Shown here: positions 10,454 through 20,779 of the stretch, one piece after another
Layout: each line of letters opens with the position of its first letter
Position numbering within the stretch: position 1 is the stretch's first letter
NCBI GenBank assembly: GCA_035079385.1
Contig: JAVHKY010000028.1
Coordinates: forward strand, 4,092,001-4,156,000
Direction: 5' to 3'
DNA length: 64,000 nucleotides
Source of the DNA: Aspidiotus rigidus
Taxonomy: Eukaryota; Arthropoda; Insecta; Hemiptera; Diaspididae
Position numbers and translations under genes: made by a program
The notes under the pieces: model-generated
The model's input: only the letters and a program-made list of their open reading frames with translations
What the model was told of the DNA's origin: nothing
Database searches by the model: none

Positions 10454-11914
10454 GGTATTTTCTCTTTCCGGCAAAGAATTTGTTGCAAGAGGTATTACAC
10501 AAAGGAGTGCTTTGCCCGTGCCATCACGAGTGACCCTGCGGCTGGCGTACCCGTTGTGGTGTTCAAGGGGCCAGATAATTCCGAACACCTCCATCCACCG
10601 AATGTGGAAGAAAACGTCGCCTCAAAAATTACGCAGTCATTGAAAAGAAAGGCCGAGGAGCACCCGGAGCTGCCGCCGGCTCAATTGCTGCGCACCGAGT
10701 TACAAGGTGTACCTGAAGAGGTACTAAGCCAATTGCCCTCTCAACCTGCGTTAGTCAGAACGATGCAGAGAATCCGTAAGAAAGAGTTACCAGCTAATCC
10801 GTTGAAACTGTCCGATCTCGGGGACATCCCAGAGCGATATACGAAAACATTGCTACAAGAGCAATTCCTGTTGCACGATTCAGGACCTCCTGAGGACTCC
10901 GACTCAGAGGATGAGGAAGATGATGAAGGTGAGGAAAGACCACCTCACGATCGAGTCATAGTTTTCGCAACACGCAAAAACATCGAGCTCCTGTGTGCCA
11001 GTTCCATTTGGTTTCTGGACGGCACATTTAAAACTGCACCAAACATTTTCGTCCAGGTCTTCACCGTCATTGGTCTCCGCCCACGAACAGGGCATCCGAA
11101 TGAGGTTGTCCCGATACCTTTAGTGTACGCTTTCCTTTCCGGTAAGAAGACGGCGTTGTATAAAGAAGTACTGGAAGCGGTACGAGATGCGGTGATTCGT
11201 TACAACGTAGACCCATGTCTACCAACGAGAATAATGACAGATTTTGAATCGGCAATTATCAACGCGTGCCGCGAGGTATTCCCGAACATACCGCAGAGTG
11301 GATGCTACTTTCACCTTGGGCAGATCGTGTATCGGCGTGTGCAAGAAAGCGGCCTACAGGCACAATATCGCGATACATGCGATCGATCGATTAGGAATTA
11401 TACCCACCAGCTCCTTGCGTTGGCTTTCGTGCCCGTTGCACAAGTCCCGAACGCCTTCACCACACTTCGTGCAGCTTGTCCTCCTGCTCTCCACAATCTG
11501 TATGATGACTTCGCAGAGTATTACATTACCGGCAAGCCGGCCCGTGGCCGTGGACGAAACCGTACCCCAGCCGTACCGCCGAGGTACAGTATTGAATTAT
11601 GGAATCATTACGACAGTGCACTCACGAAATCACATCTAACCAACAACGTGTCCGAAGGTTGGCACAACCGGTTCCGGACCGTTGTTGGTAAGACTCATCC
11701 AGATTTGTATAGTGCAATAGGCGAGATCCAAAAAGAACAAGGATACATGGAGGTTTGTATAATGGAGCTGGCAATGGGGAAAAAGGTGAAAGCAGCCCCC
11801 GCAAAAAAGTGGGTAGATCGGCAAAGACGGTTGGAATCCATTGCAACAGAATATGACCAGAGGCCCTTGTTGGATTACTTGAAAACTATCGGTGCAAATG
11901 TTGACATTTCATAG
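10454..11914 (+). pseudogene. MULE transposase 2, near-complete DDE domain, partial FLYWCH
   Basis: The open frame from 10454 begins inside a FLYWCH-type finger (KRYYTKECFARAI, then the His pair of SEHLHPP). It continues through a linker with an acidic run (DSDSEDEEDDEGEE) into the MULE transposase: DRVIVFATRKN, WFLDGTFKTAP (Asp), PIPLVYAFLSGKKTALY, RIMTDFESAI (Asp), SGCYFHLGQIVYRR, and NNVSEGWHNRF (Glu). The C-terminus (HPDLYSAIGEIQKEQ, PLLDYLKTIG) is complete. The DDE triad and CxxH are intact. The 5' half of the FLYWCH finger and a start exon were not found, since a TGA lies at 10451. The same family as MULE 1 and the 3' exon at 63386. Confidence 0.88.
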
Positions 11915-11951
11915 AATCGTTGTTATTAAATTTTATGTCGTTTTCATTCTT

Positions 11952-12108
11952 AGACACGTCGTTTTTACATTTTCGAAAAATTGTCGGTTTCACAAACTGT
12001 AAAAAAAAAATTTTCGAGGAAATGTCGTTTCGAGAAAATGTCTTTCGAGAACATGGTTTTCGAGAATTTGTCTTTTCGAGAAAATGCTTTCGAGAAAATG
12101 TCGTACAA
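11952..12108. repeat. 15-17 bp TTTCGAGAAAATGTC repeat array after MULE 2
   Basis: About eight degenerate direct copies of TTTCGAGAAAATGTC start 40 bp after the MULE 2 stop codon and end just before the older Copia relic. Repeat-built terminal regions are known in some MULE groups, so this is probably the 3' terminal region of MULE 2. A matching array upstream of its coding region was not seen. Confidence 0.75.
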
Positions 12109-12167
12109 TCGTTAGATTATTTGCGATTGTATATGGACAGATCTAATGGGACCTTTGATTCCCTCAC
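12109..12167 (+). pseudogene. Older Copia integrase relic, left piece
   Basis: This short coding remnant (YMDRSNGTFDSLT) matches the start of a Copia-type integrase catalytic core. It ends exactly at the left LTR of the minus-strand Copia element, and the frame resumes after the right LTR at 16729. The target-site duplicate CTCAC is the last five bases of this piece. Confidence 0.75.
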
Positions 12168-12375
12168 TGATGAAATAACGACTACAATCTCTACATTTTC
12201 TGATATTTTATTCACGCGTGAAAAGACAAACTCATAAACTAATAGAGACAATTTCTCCTAACTACGATGTACATCGAAAAGCTCATAAACGTGGTTAGTC
12301 TCATCAATAATCTACCACAATAAAAATAGCTAGAAATTATCGCACCAGTGTTACCACACTATTACAATTTCAACA
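12168..12375 (-). repeat. Copia 1 3' LTR
   Basis: This is the 208-bp LTR at the 3' end of the minus-strand element. It starts TGATGAAATAACG and ends TTTCAACA in plus-strand reading. It matches the 16521-16728 copy at all but one position (ATCGAAAAG here, ATCAAAAAG there). Confidence 0.96.
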
Positions 12376-12384
12376 CCCCCCTTT
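12376..12384 (-). other. Copia 1 polypurine tract
   Basis: The minus strand reads AAAGGGGGG immediately before the 3' LTR, where the plus-strand primer of reverse transcription is expected. Confidence 0.75.
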
Positions 12385-12472
12385 GCGATAATCCAGAAAA
12401 GAAAAATAAAGATACAAATAAAAAAAGAAAGACAAAACATTTGCAAAAGGGTAAACCAACAAACAAGAGAAA

Positions 12473-15400
12473 TTAAAGTATCATTAAGGAGCTGCGATGC
12501 TTTTCAAACATATTTCGTCCTAACGATTTGGTAAAAATATCTGCAATATTTTCCTTGGTATCAATTTTTACAACGGACAATTCATTTACCATAACTAAAT
12601 CGTGTACAAAGTGTAGCGCAACATCAACGTTTTTCGACCTTTTGATGAAGTTCCCATTTTTGGCTAAAGCTATAGCACCAGAATTATCTTCGTAGATTCC
12701 AACGTTCATTAACTGTTCTTCTTTAGAGAGTCCCAAATCTTGAAGGATGCCTTTCAAAAACATAACTTCTTCAGCTACGGTTGCTGGGGCACAATATTCG
12801 GCATGCGTTGACGCTCTTGTTACAGACTTCTGCTTCACCGACTTCCACATAACAGCGTTACCATATACTCTTATAATGAAGCCTGTTGTCGATTTACAGT
12901 CGACATCTCCGGCCCAATCCGAATCCACATAAGCTTCTAGAACGTTTTTTACATGACATTTGTAGTACAGACAATAATTTCTCGAATGATACAAATATAG
13001 CAAGATACGTAAAGCAGTACGAAAATGCGTTGAAGTATTGCAGTTTTGAAATCTGCTTAGGTAATTTACTGAGTAGGACACATCTGGTCGTGTGTTCTGA
13101 CTTATATATAGCAATGCACCGATTAAATTTCTGTAGTTACAACTTTCATTAGATTCGCCTTTGATCATCTTCAAATTCATTTCCATCGATGTGTACTTTA
13201 CGTTACAATTTGTTACCTACCTTATATTTCAAGGCTAAATTTTCAATATATTGTTTTTGGCTTAAGGCCATTACATTATTCTTTTGATTGTACGATATTG
13301 TCATGCCTAAATAGGATTTTACTCTACCCAAGTCTGTCATTTTAAACCTCCTATGGAATTTACTTTTAATCTCATTAATATCAGACTCCTTTGCACCACT
13401 GATGATAATGCCATCAACAAAAATTAAGCAAAATAGTTTTCTTTTTACGTTAGTGTATAAACATAAATCATACTTGCTACGTTCAAAGCCTAGACTAACA
13501 ATAAAATCACTAAAACATTGAAACCAATTTCTAGGACTTTTCTTTAAACCATATAAAGAACGTTTTAATCTGTAGACTTTGTTTTTCTCTTTAACACAGC
13601 CTCTAGGCTGTTCAACATACACTTCCGACTTTACGTAACTGTTTAAAAATGCAGTATGCACGTCCATCTGATGAATAAAATACTTAGCTTTACAACTAAC
13701 AGCTAACAATGTCTTAAGAGTTACCATTTTTGCTACTGGGGCATAAACATCGTCGATTATATCACTTTGTTCAAATCCCCTTACACATAAACGAGCCTTG
13801 TATGCGTTTTCTTTCTTTCGATAAACCCACTTGGTACTCAGAACTTCTTTATCTCTTGGCCGATCAACTAGAGTCCATGTATCTGCTTCGTTTAATGAAT
13901 CAAACTCTTTCTTCATTGCCTTGCGCCAACTTTCACCATCATTGCATTCAACAGCTTCTTCGTAATTTTCTGGGGTTCCAATTTTTGCAAAATTGGCATA
14001 TAGAACGTAATCATCATGCCATCTTGGCTTAGTAGTAACTCGTTTCGATCGTTTGAGTTTTGTTTCCTCTTCATCTTCCAAGTTTTCATTATAACTTTCG
14101 TCACGATCAGTTTCTATTTTCTCTTCATCTTCATCTATTTGCGTGATAACATGACCAGAATCAGGTTCTATGAACTGAACATTTCGATAAACCTTGACGT
14201 TTCCATTGATAAGAACTTTGTATCCAACTTCTGAATATCCAACCAACTTTCCTTTGACCGATTTATCATCTTGAGTTGTTCTCTTTTCATCGGGTATTCT
14301 TACAAACACATTTGACCCATACATTCTCAAATTTTTAGCGCTTGGTTTTCGACCCATAAATATTTCAAACGGTGTTTTCCATTCTCGGGTTGAACGGTTT
14401 AATAAACGATTTCCAATATAGCAAGCAGTATCCACCAGTTCTGGCCAATATTTTTCTTTCCAATTTTGATTCCTTTCGTAGACATCGAACTCGATCCATA
14501 ACAGTTCTGTTGTAACGTTCTGCAACACCACATAACTCATGGTCATAAGCTGGACATGTCACAATTCGAAATCCTTGACTTTTTGCAGCTTGATAGAAAC
14601 TTTCATTTAAATATTCTAAACCATTATCGCAACGCAATTCCTGTAACGGGCAGTTTACAAGATTTTTAACTAGGTTATAATATTCCTGGAATTTTTCAAA
14701 TACATCAGACCTATTTTTGATACAATAAACTTTAGCAACTCTAGAGTAGTCGTCAATGAATGAGACGAAATATTTTTCGCGCTTATAACTTTCACAATCC
14801 ATAAATTTTACATCAGTATGAACAATTTGTCCTGGACAGGTTGCACGTCTACGTTCACTTTTAAAAGGTAATCTCGAAAGTTTCGATTCAATACAAATTT
14901 CGCACTGCATAAATTCGTTTTCTAAATTTTTGGGCAAATCGTCCAAATAACCATGTTTGCACATTAAATTAAGGTCCCGAAAATTAACATGACCCAGTAC
15001 TCTGTGATAATACTCTTTTTTTGATAAATTACTCTTAACAAAGTTTGTTGAAATGACTGGATCGTTTTTGATCACTTTACATTTGATGGGATATAAACGA
15101 TTAATCTTTTTTGTACGAAAAAGTAGCTCATTTTTAATATTGAAAACTTCGACAAAATCTCCGGCAAAGTTTACAAACATACCAGCCGAAGTGATAGCTG
15201 AGATACTCAGTAAGTTTTTATTGTAATTCGGAACATAAAAAACATTCTTTACGTTAACCATGTGTTCACGCCCATTGCAATAAAATTTACACATTATTTT
15301 TCCCACTTTTGTGGCCTGCAAGACAGCATTGTTACCTAGGTTTACTTCTACTGAGCCTTTCAAATTAACGGATTCATAAAAATATTTATCATCAACAATT

Positions 15401-15669
15401 ATGTGATCAGTATCACCGCTGTCTAACAGCCATTCGATTTCATCACTTTCTAACGTATTACATTGATCTTCAAGTTTACAATTATTTACATTCACATGAA
15501 AAGTATCAATGTTACTGTTCGATGACGATCCTTGATAGTTGTTTCTGTCCATGTTCTGCTGATTTCTTTGACCAAAATATCCTCGATTGTTTCGCCAGTT
15601 ACCTCGACCGCGCGTATTCCCTCTATTACCATGCGACCAGTTTGAGTTGAAATTTCCACGATGGTTTCC
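12473..15669 (-). pseudogene. Copia 1 pol (protease, integrase, RT, RNase H), broken
   Basis: Protease: WLLDSGDTDHI near 15410. Integrase: HRVLGHVNF with a CEIC zinc motif, then HTDVKFMD, LRCDNGLEYL and GVAERYN. RT: WVYRKK, QMDVHTAFLN and SLYGLKKSPRNW. RNase H: YVDSDWAGD, HAEYCA and YEDNSGAIALA. The frame follows gag directly after a TGA at 15670-15672. It shifts at an A run near 14451-14460 and again near 13205. The RT active site, normally YVDD, reads FVDG, losing the second catalytic Asp. These defects would abolish pol activity in this copy. Confidence 0.93.
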
Positions 15670-16392
15670 TCAATTTCCTCTAAAATTATGTCCGCGACCT
15701 CGTCCTCTGTTCGCGTTTGACTCCGGGCATTCCCGGCGCACATGTCCTGGCTTATTACAAGCAAAACTAGTGGAGACTTTAAAGGCATTCAACATATCAT
15801 TATTACTTGGCTTCTCCTTTTCTACTTTTCGCTTTTGCTCTTCTCTGAGCAGTAACTTTTCACGAACATAATCAGCAGTTTTTGACTCTTCCGGCATCAT
15901 GTCTATCGAATCTATTATATTCTGCATCGAGTCAGGTAATGTTCCGAGCAGATAATACATTTCTCGTTTATCATCGATTTCCGCACCTACACACGTCAAT
16001 TCAAGAACTATTCTATTAAACTTCTCAAAGAACTCACTGATGTTCTCGTTCTCATCGTATTTCAAGTTTCCCATTCGTCTTTCGAGTAACACAATTTTCG
16101 CATCCGATTTTTTGGCATAGATACTATCCAATTTATCCATCATTTGTTTTGGAGAATTGCACTTACGAATATCGTCGCAATTGCTGAGTGCCATAGATAT
16201 AAGATACTTAGCCTTGGTCACGGCAGTTTCCCACGTTTTATCTTCGATGCCGTTTGGTTTCACTTCCTGCTCCACAGCTATTTTACATTTTTTGTACTCC
16301 AATAATAACATAAATTGAAATCGCCAATTGTCATACTTGACTTTTCCGACTGTAAACTTGGGAATGATTGTTTCTTTATCTACGTCTGCCAT
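15670..16392 (-). CDS. Copia 1 gag
   Basis: This 240-residue Gag starts MADVDKETIIPKF at the element's 5' end and shows the Copia UBN2/gag region (WETAVTKAKYLISMAL, then FEKFNRIVLEL). A C-terminal zinc knuckle region (ACNKPGHVRREC) and an RGRGRG tail follow. The first knuckle Cys appears replaced by Ser (AGT for TGT), leaving only CHC. Gag would form the particle that packages element RNA. The frame is in register with pol and is separated from it only by TGA. Confidence 0.9.
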   Translation of the reverse strand: MADVDKETIIPKFTVGKVKYDNWRFQFMLLLEYKKCKIAVEQEVKPNGIEDKTWETAVTKAKYLISMALSNCDDIRKCNSPKQMMDKLDSIYAKKSDAKIVLLERRMGNLKYDENENISEFFEKFNRIVLELTCVGAEIDDKREMYYLLGTLPDSMQNIIDSIDMMPEESKTADYVREKLLLREEQKRKVEKEKPSNNDMLNAFKVSTSFACNKPGHVRRECPESNANRGRGRGHNFRGN

Positions 16393-16520
16393 TGCCGTGA
16401 TTTTAGAGACAAAGGAATCCTTACGAGTACAACGTGCCGACTTGAATATAGATTTTCGCGTTTACCATATTTGACCGTGACAGACCAGATATCCATTAAT
16501 CGAACCACGATTTGCTATCA

Positions 16521-16728
16521 TGATGAAATAACGACTACAATCTCTACATTTTCTGATATTTTATTCACGCGTGAAAAGACAAACTCATAAACTAATAGAG
16601 ACAATTTCTCCTAACTACGATGTACATCAAAAAGCTCATAAACGTGGTTAGTCTCATCAATAATCTACCACAATAAAAATAGCTAGAAATTATCGCACCA
16701 GTGTTACCACACTATTACAATTTCAACA
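16521..16728 (-). repeat. Copia 1 5' LTR
   Basis: This 208-bp LTR at the 5' end of the minus-strand element should hold its promoter. It is followed at 16729 by the CTCAC target duplicate and then by the resumed frame of the older Copia integrase. Confidence 0.96.
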
Positions 16729-17335
16729 CTCACTGATAGATAATCGAAAATATATTGCAGTTTTTGTCGATGATTATTCAAATTATGTTGTGACTGTCCC
16801 AATTTGTAATGAAACAGGAATTTATGAAGCATTTGTAGATTATGTGAAAAGTGGTGAAGCAAAATGGCCACAATATCCGATAGCCAAACTGAGATGTGAT
16901 AAGGCAAAAGAAATAACTGAAGGAAAGATGAAAGCATTTTATTTAAATCGTGGCATAGAGATTGAACCAGCACCACCTACCGCGGAACTTAACTCAAATG
17001 CGGAAAGGGCAAATGGTAATTTAATGGAGAAAGTGCGATGTTTGATTTATGAATCAAATCTAGATTATGAACTTTGGCCAATAATTGTGAAAACAACTAT
17101 GTGAATAGATCACCATGTAAAGGAAACTAGATTTCAAAACGCCGTATGAATTGTTCTTCAATAGAAAGCCTGATTTATCGAGATTGAGAATAATAGGATG
17201 TATATAGCATGGAAACATGTTGAGAAACCACAACGCCCTCCTTTGTTGAAAAAATTAGTACCCAGATCGAACGAACGAATTTTGATAGGATATTCCCATG
17301 TTTTACAATTTGACTAGGATCCTCATTTTTTGGTA
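16729..17335 (+). pseudogene. Older Copia integrase relic, right piece
   Basis: The frame resumes from the left piece at 12109-12167 with the integrase core YIAVFVDDYSNYVV. It continues with LRCDKAKEI and ELNSNAERANGNLMEKVRC to a stop at about 17102. Past that stop, in other frames, TPYELFFNRKPDLSRLRIIG and ERILIGYSH match the region that follows the integrase in Copia pol. So the relic carries several frameshifts and stops. It lies on the opposite strand to the young element inside it. No RT or LTR of this older copy was seen. Confidence 0.85.
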
Positions 17336-17655
17336 GGAATGGTTTCTCTTCTCGCCGACCATTCATTTTCAGCTATAGAATAAAACGTGTCTTAGACCGC
17401 TAATACAGGTTTAATATCATCTTCATAAATTTTTGTCATATTTACTCAATACTAAGAGATACCGATTCAGCGAACTTTTCTCTGGAAGTTGACAAAAACT
17501 ATAAGCACATTGAACAAACGAAAACAAATAATTGAAAGTAACGCTGATAACAACTCCACCACCTCCACCACTTGATTTTTACACCGAGTCGGATTACTAA
17601 ATTCAGCGCCATGTTTGTTTACATTGAACGAGAATACCTCTAGCGCCTTACTCAA

Positions 17656-17773
17656 ACTTATTGGATCTGATTCTGATGGGTTCTGGCGGAATCGAATTAA
17701 TTATTAATAGGGCGTCTGCAAGTTCAGTATCCGAAATTAAGCCTTCGACTGCCAAGTCCAATAGTTCTTCCAT
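17656..17773 (-). CDS. Putative first coding exon, unknown protein
   Basis: From the ATG at 17773 the minus strand reads MEELLDLAVEGLISDTELAD and continues ALLIINSIPPEP to a GTAAGG donor just before a stop. It is short, acidic and unrecognised. The following exon was not identified. It lies head to head with the plus-strand ORF at 18057, so a shared promoter is possible but not shown. Confidence 0.25.
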
Positions 17774-18056
17774 GATACTATAGCATATTTCTTATTTTAG
17801 AATAAATTTCTAAACATGATTCTCTTTCCATCAAGAACTATTAAAAATAATATTATCAGCGGCAAACTAGGCCTAGGTTATCATAAAAATTTGTTGACTT
17901 CGTGTTTGTGAAACAAAAATTATCTTGTTTACGGTACTTCGGCTTTTATTTTTGCGCATGCGCGATTTTAACGTTTTTCAGTACGGTAATTTACGGTAAC
18001 GACTTCTCACATACATTTTGTTTTGTATTCTTTTCTATGCAGTGCATCTACATGCA

Positions 18057-18791
18057 ATGGCTGATGACAATAGTAAATTTGAACCACCTGCATCAGCCCC
18101 TGGAAAACTTTATGTCTACAAAATGGAGAAGTCTACTCGAAATCGCAGTATCATAAACTATGTAAAAGAGATCGATTGGCAGAAGCTGCACGAGTGCGCG
18201 CACTAAACAAAGCGGTATGCGAGACACTATTTTAATTGAATGTGTGCAACACTGTATACGTTACCTAATTTTCACACTCGCGTTCAGGTATGGCTGCGGG
18301 AAGCAACTTTCAGAAGCAGACGCGAAAGAATAGAACAATGGATTAGACAGGGCCATTGCCCAGAAGCATCATCGCCAACAATGAATATTTCGGACAATGG
18401 TTTCACTCATATTGAGGCAGCAACTCAATCGGTCAGCCTTAACGGTACAAATAATAACTTGGAATACAGTCAACATAAGAAATCCGAAGGCATACATACT
18501 GCTTACGATGATTTTGAAGAGAGTGTCCTCATTACTCATTTGCCCGAAGACAACGAATCCCCGTCACGAGATCCAGTCGAGTTCTCTCCCTCTACTAGTT
18601 CACAACCTGCAGGCAAAGATACATGTGAGTTTTCTCACTTTGACTCACCCACAGTTGAAGATCCATCTGAGGGTGTGTCTTTCAAAAACGTCACTGTGAC
18701 CGCCCGATTGGAACGTTTTGACAAAGATTTGACAAATGTCAAAAATGAGAATTTTGACACTCATTTTGACACGTTTGATAATCTTTTCTGA
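18057..18791 (+). pseudogene. Unknown two-exon gene, 3' end overrun by TTTGAC repeat
   Basis: Exon 1 starts MADDNSKFEPPASAPGKLYV at 18057 and runs to IDWQKLHECA. A one-base shift would continue it through ALNKA to a GTATGC donor at about 18212. Exon 2 starts after a GTTCAG acceptor (18287) with VWLREATFRSRRERIEQW, then a Ser/Glu/Asp-rich tail. The last 30 codons read through the TTTGAC-rich repeat, so the true end may lie upstream. I recognise no family. Exon 1 is broken by the stop at 18204 unless another splice exists. Confidence 0.4.
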
Positions 18792-19010
18792 CCAATCAGA
18801 GGGCTTGAAATACCTTGTCAACGTTTGAATGTTTTGACGGCATTTTGACAATTTGACAGTATTTTGACCAATTTGACAAAGTTTGACGAGGAATTGTTTA
18901 GTCAATGTTTGACCGCTCTTTAACCATTTGATAAGATTTTGACCGTTACTTGGTCATACTTTGACAGTTCTTTGACCATCCTTATTTCGACTACTTTTTG
19001 ACTAATTCAT
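18690..19010. repeat. TTTGAC-rich repeat region
   Basis: About twenty copies of TTTGAC/TTTTGAC and a few GTCAAA on this strand are spaced 8-25 bp apart. A CTGACCAATCAGAG core lies at about 18788. The same core, inverted, occurs in the similar GTC-rich regions at 46650 and 58415. This looks like a subterminal repeat zone of one DNA transposon family. Confidence 0.6.
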
Positions 19011-19293
19011 AAAATGCTTTGAAAATTTCACCAAATTTCCCAATGTTTGCCTGATTTATCCTAGCTAATGATCTTCGGCCGCGGCTACATAGAACGCAAC
19101 TACGCAACAACGAACGTTAGAAGCAACATTGAAATGAATCAAACGCGTGTGATTAGGTGAATGTGTCTACATCGCACTGAGTCCACAGTTTGATGTTGCC
19201 GATTTTCTGCAAAAAGAAGCAAACACGTTTGCTTCATTCCAATGTTGCGCTTTGTTTCTAGCGGGAGAAGTGAGTTTTTTGATTAGTAGAATC

Positions 19294-20354
19294 ATGGCTA
19301 ATATTGTTGACCAAGTAAAAGAAAAATTAATATTGCTTGTGAGAAAGGAAGAAATGCTGTGGAATATGACATCGCCAAAATATGTTGTCAAACAATCGAT
19401 AAAGAACAAGAAATGGGATGATATCGCGACAGCCTTGGGCATTGACAGTAAGTACCATGCACACGCATTGATAAAAAACACCGGTCATGAGATGTAAATT
19501 TATTTTTATTCCATATAATACGTCTTGTTTTGAAAACTGCCGGTATCACAATTAGTCTGCAATGTTATATTATTCTTTCTATTTTATTGTTACTAATTAC
19601 ACAGCTTCGACTGCAAAAATGTTTTGGAAGCAATTGAGAGACCAGTTCAAAAGAGAATTGAAAAAAGTTCGGCCCGTAAAACACAGCGGAGATTCCGGTG
19701 ATGAAGGTGAAGGATATAATCAGTACTTTGGCACCTGGCCATACTACAACGACATGATGTTCACGGCACCATCGGTTGCACCTCGTAAGGTAGATGGAAA
19801 TGTCACTGTTGCTGCCAAAGAAGCCATGATTTCATCTAGCAAGAATCTCGAAACTGAATCGTCGAATGTTTTCGATTCTACTGATGATGTTCCTGTTGAT
19901 ACAACTGACGATGGTACGGGTCATTTCAATGAATTCGTAGTTGACGTCGACGAAGTAGAAGTGGTAACAATCGATCCTAACAGTTCCACTCCGAGAGTAT
20001 CAAGTAAGTTTTTTCGTCATGTACTGCTACATTATTCAAGTAAATGGGGAGAAAATAAGTAGACATTTTTCTGTGATTTCACTAGGTGCAGAAAGAGCTG
20101 GTAACCAGAAAAGAAAGACATCGGCATCTACCAGAGTAGTGGAACTTGAAAACCGTAAAATTGACGTCCTCGAGAAAAGATTTCGGGCGGAGGATGTTCG
20201 GCGCGAGAACCAAGAGGATCCAGACTGGTGCTTCCTGAAAAGCCTGTTACCAAGTATCAGAGAAGCGAAAAATAAACGAAAACTTCGTATCAAGATCGAA
20301 ACTGCTGTTGATGATTTTCTAGAAACTGAGAGACTGCTTGACGATTATCCTTGA
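19294..20354 (+). CDS. Harbinger-associated MADF/BESS protein
   Basis: Three exons (19294-19447, 19605-20003, 20086-20354) join in frame to 273 residues. Exon 1 and the start of exon 2 encode a MADF (Myb/SANT-like) DNA-binding domain: VKEKLILLVRKEEMLW, KKWDDIATALGI, then KMFWKQLRDQFKREL. An acidic middle follows, then a C-terminal BESS-like motif (CFLKSLLPSIREAKNKRKLR). In Harbinger elements this second protein binds terminal repeats and helps the transposase enter the nucleus. Both introns have GTAAGT donors and CAG/TAG acceptors. No break was seen, so it may still be functional. Confidence 0.88.
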
Positions 20355-20779
20355 ATTTTACAAACGATTATTATGATTCAATTGTACGCTAAAAAGATGA
20401 AGAAAACAGTATCTATCGCAGTAAGAACACATTTTTTGGATAGTTTTAATATTAGTAATGCAAAAATAAAACGTGCATACGTATACAAATAAACATTCAT
20501 GTTTTTGAAACAGAAATACTTTTAGAATAACATTGCCTCTAGGATAGAAGAAGAGAAAAGATAACGTGTTTACCAATTACGATAAACGTGGTATCATTAT
20601 TTCAATAAAATGTTTAAATATGAAATAAAGAAAGGTGTCCTCTTTAATACATAGCACCTATGAAAGTTTTTCTTTTGAAAATACGAATACCGGTACTTTG
20701 AACAGGAATGCCTCTAGGACATAAGAAAAGAACAGAATCCGAATTAGAAGGGGTGTGCCGCCAGATTAAAATTATTACA

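Larger units (their letters stand above)
12168..16728 (-). mobile_element. Copia-type LTR retrotransposon 1 (young, minus strand)
   Basis: This is a full-length element of 4,561 bp. Two 208-bp LTRs with TG...CA ends differ by one base, and 5-bp target-site duplications CTCAC flank them (12163-12167 and 16729-16733). Gag and pol lie in one orientation on the minus strand in the Copia order: protease, integrase, reverse transcriptase, RNase H. A polypurine tract (AAAGGGGGG on the minus strand, 12376-12384) abuts the 3' LTR. The primer-binding site is not obvious. The coding region has one in-frame stop, two frameshifts and a damaged RT active site, so this copy is probably not autonomous although it inserted recently. 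Confidence 0.96.

Noticed and set aside
16490..16520. A tRNA primer-binding site beside the Copia 1 5' LTR
   Set aside because: The sequence inside the LTR does not begin with TGG, and I could not match it to a tRNA end or internal tRNA fragment with confidence.
19167..19481. Minus-strand ORF opposite the MADF exon
   Set aside because: The plus strand encodes a clear MADF domain with proper splice sites; the reverse frame is incidental.
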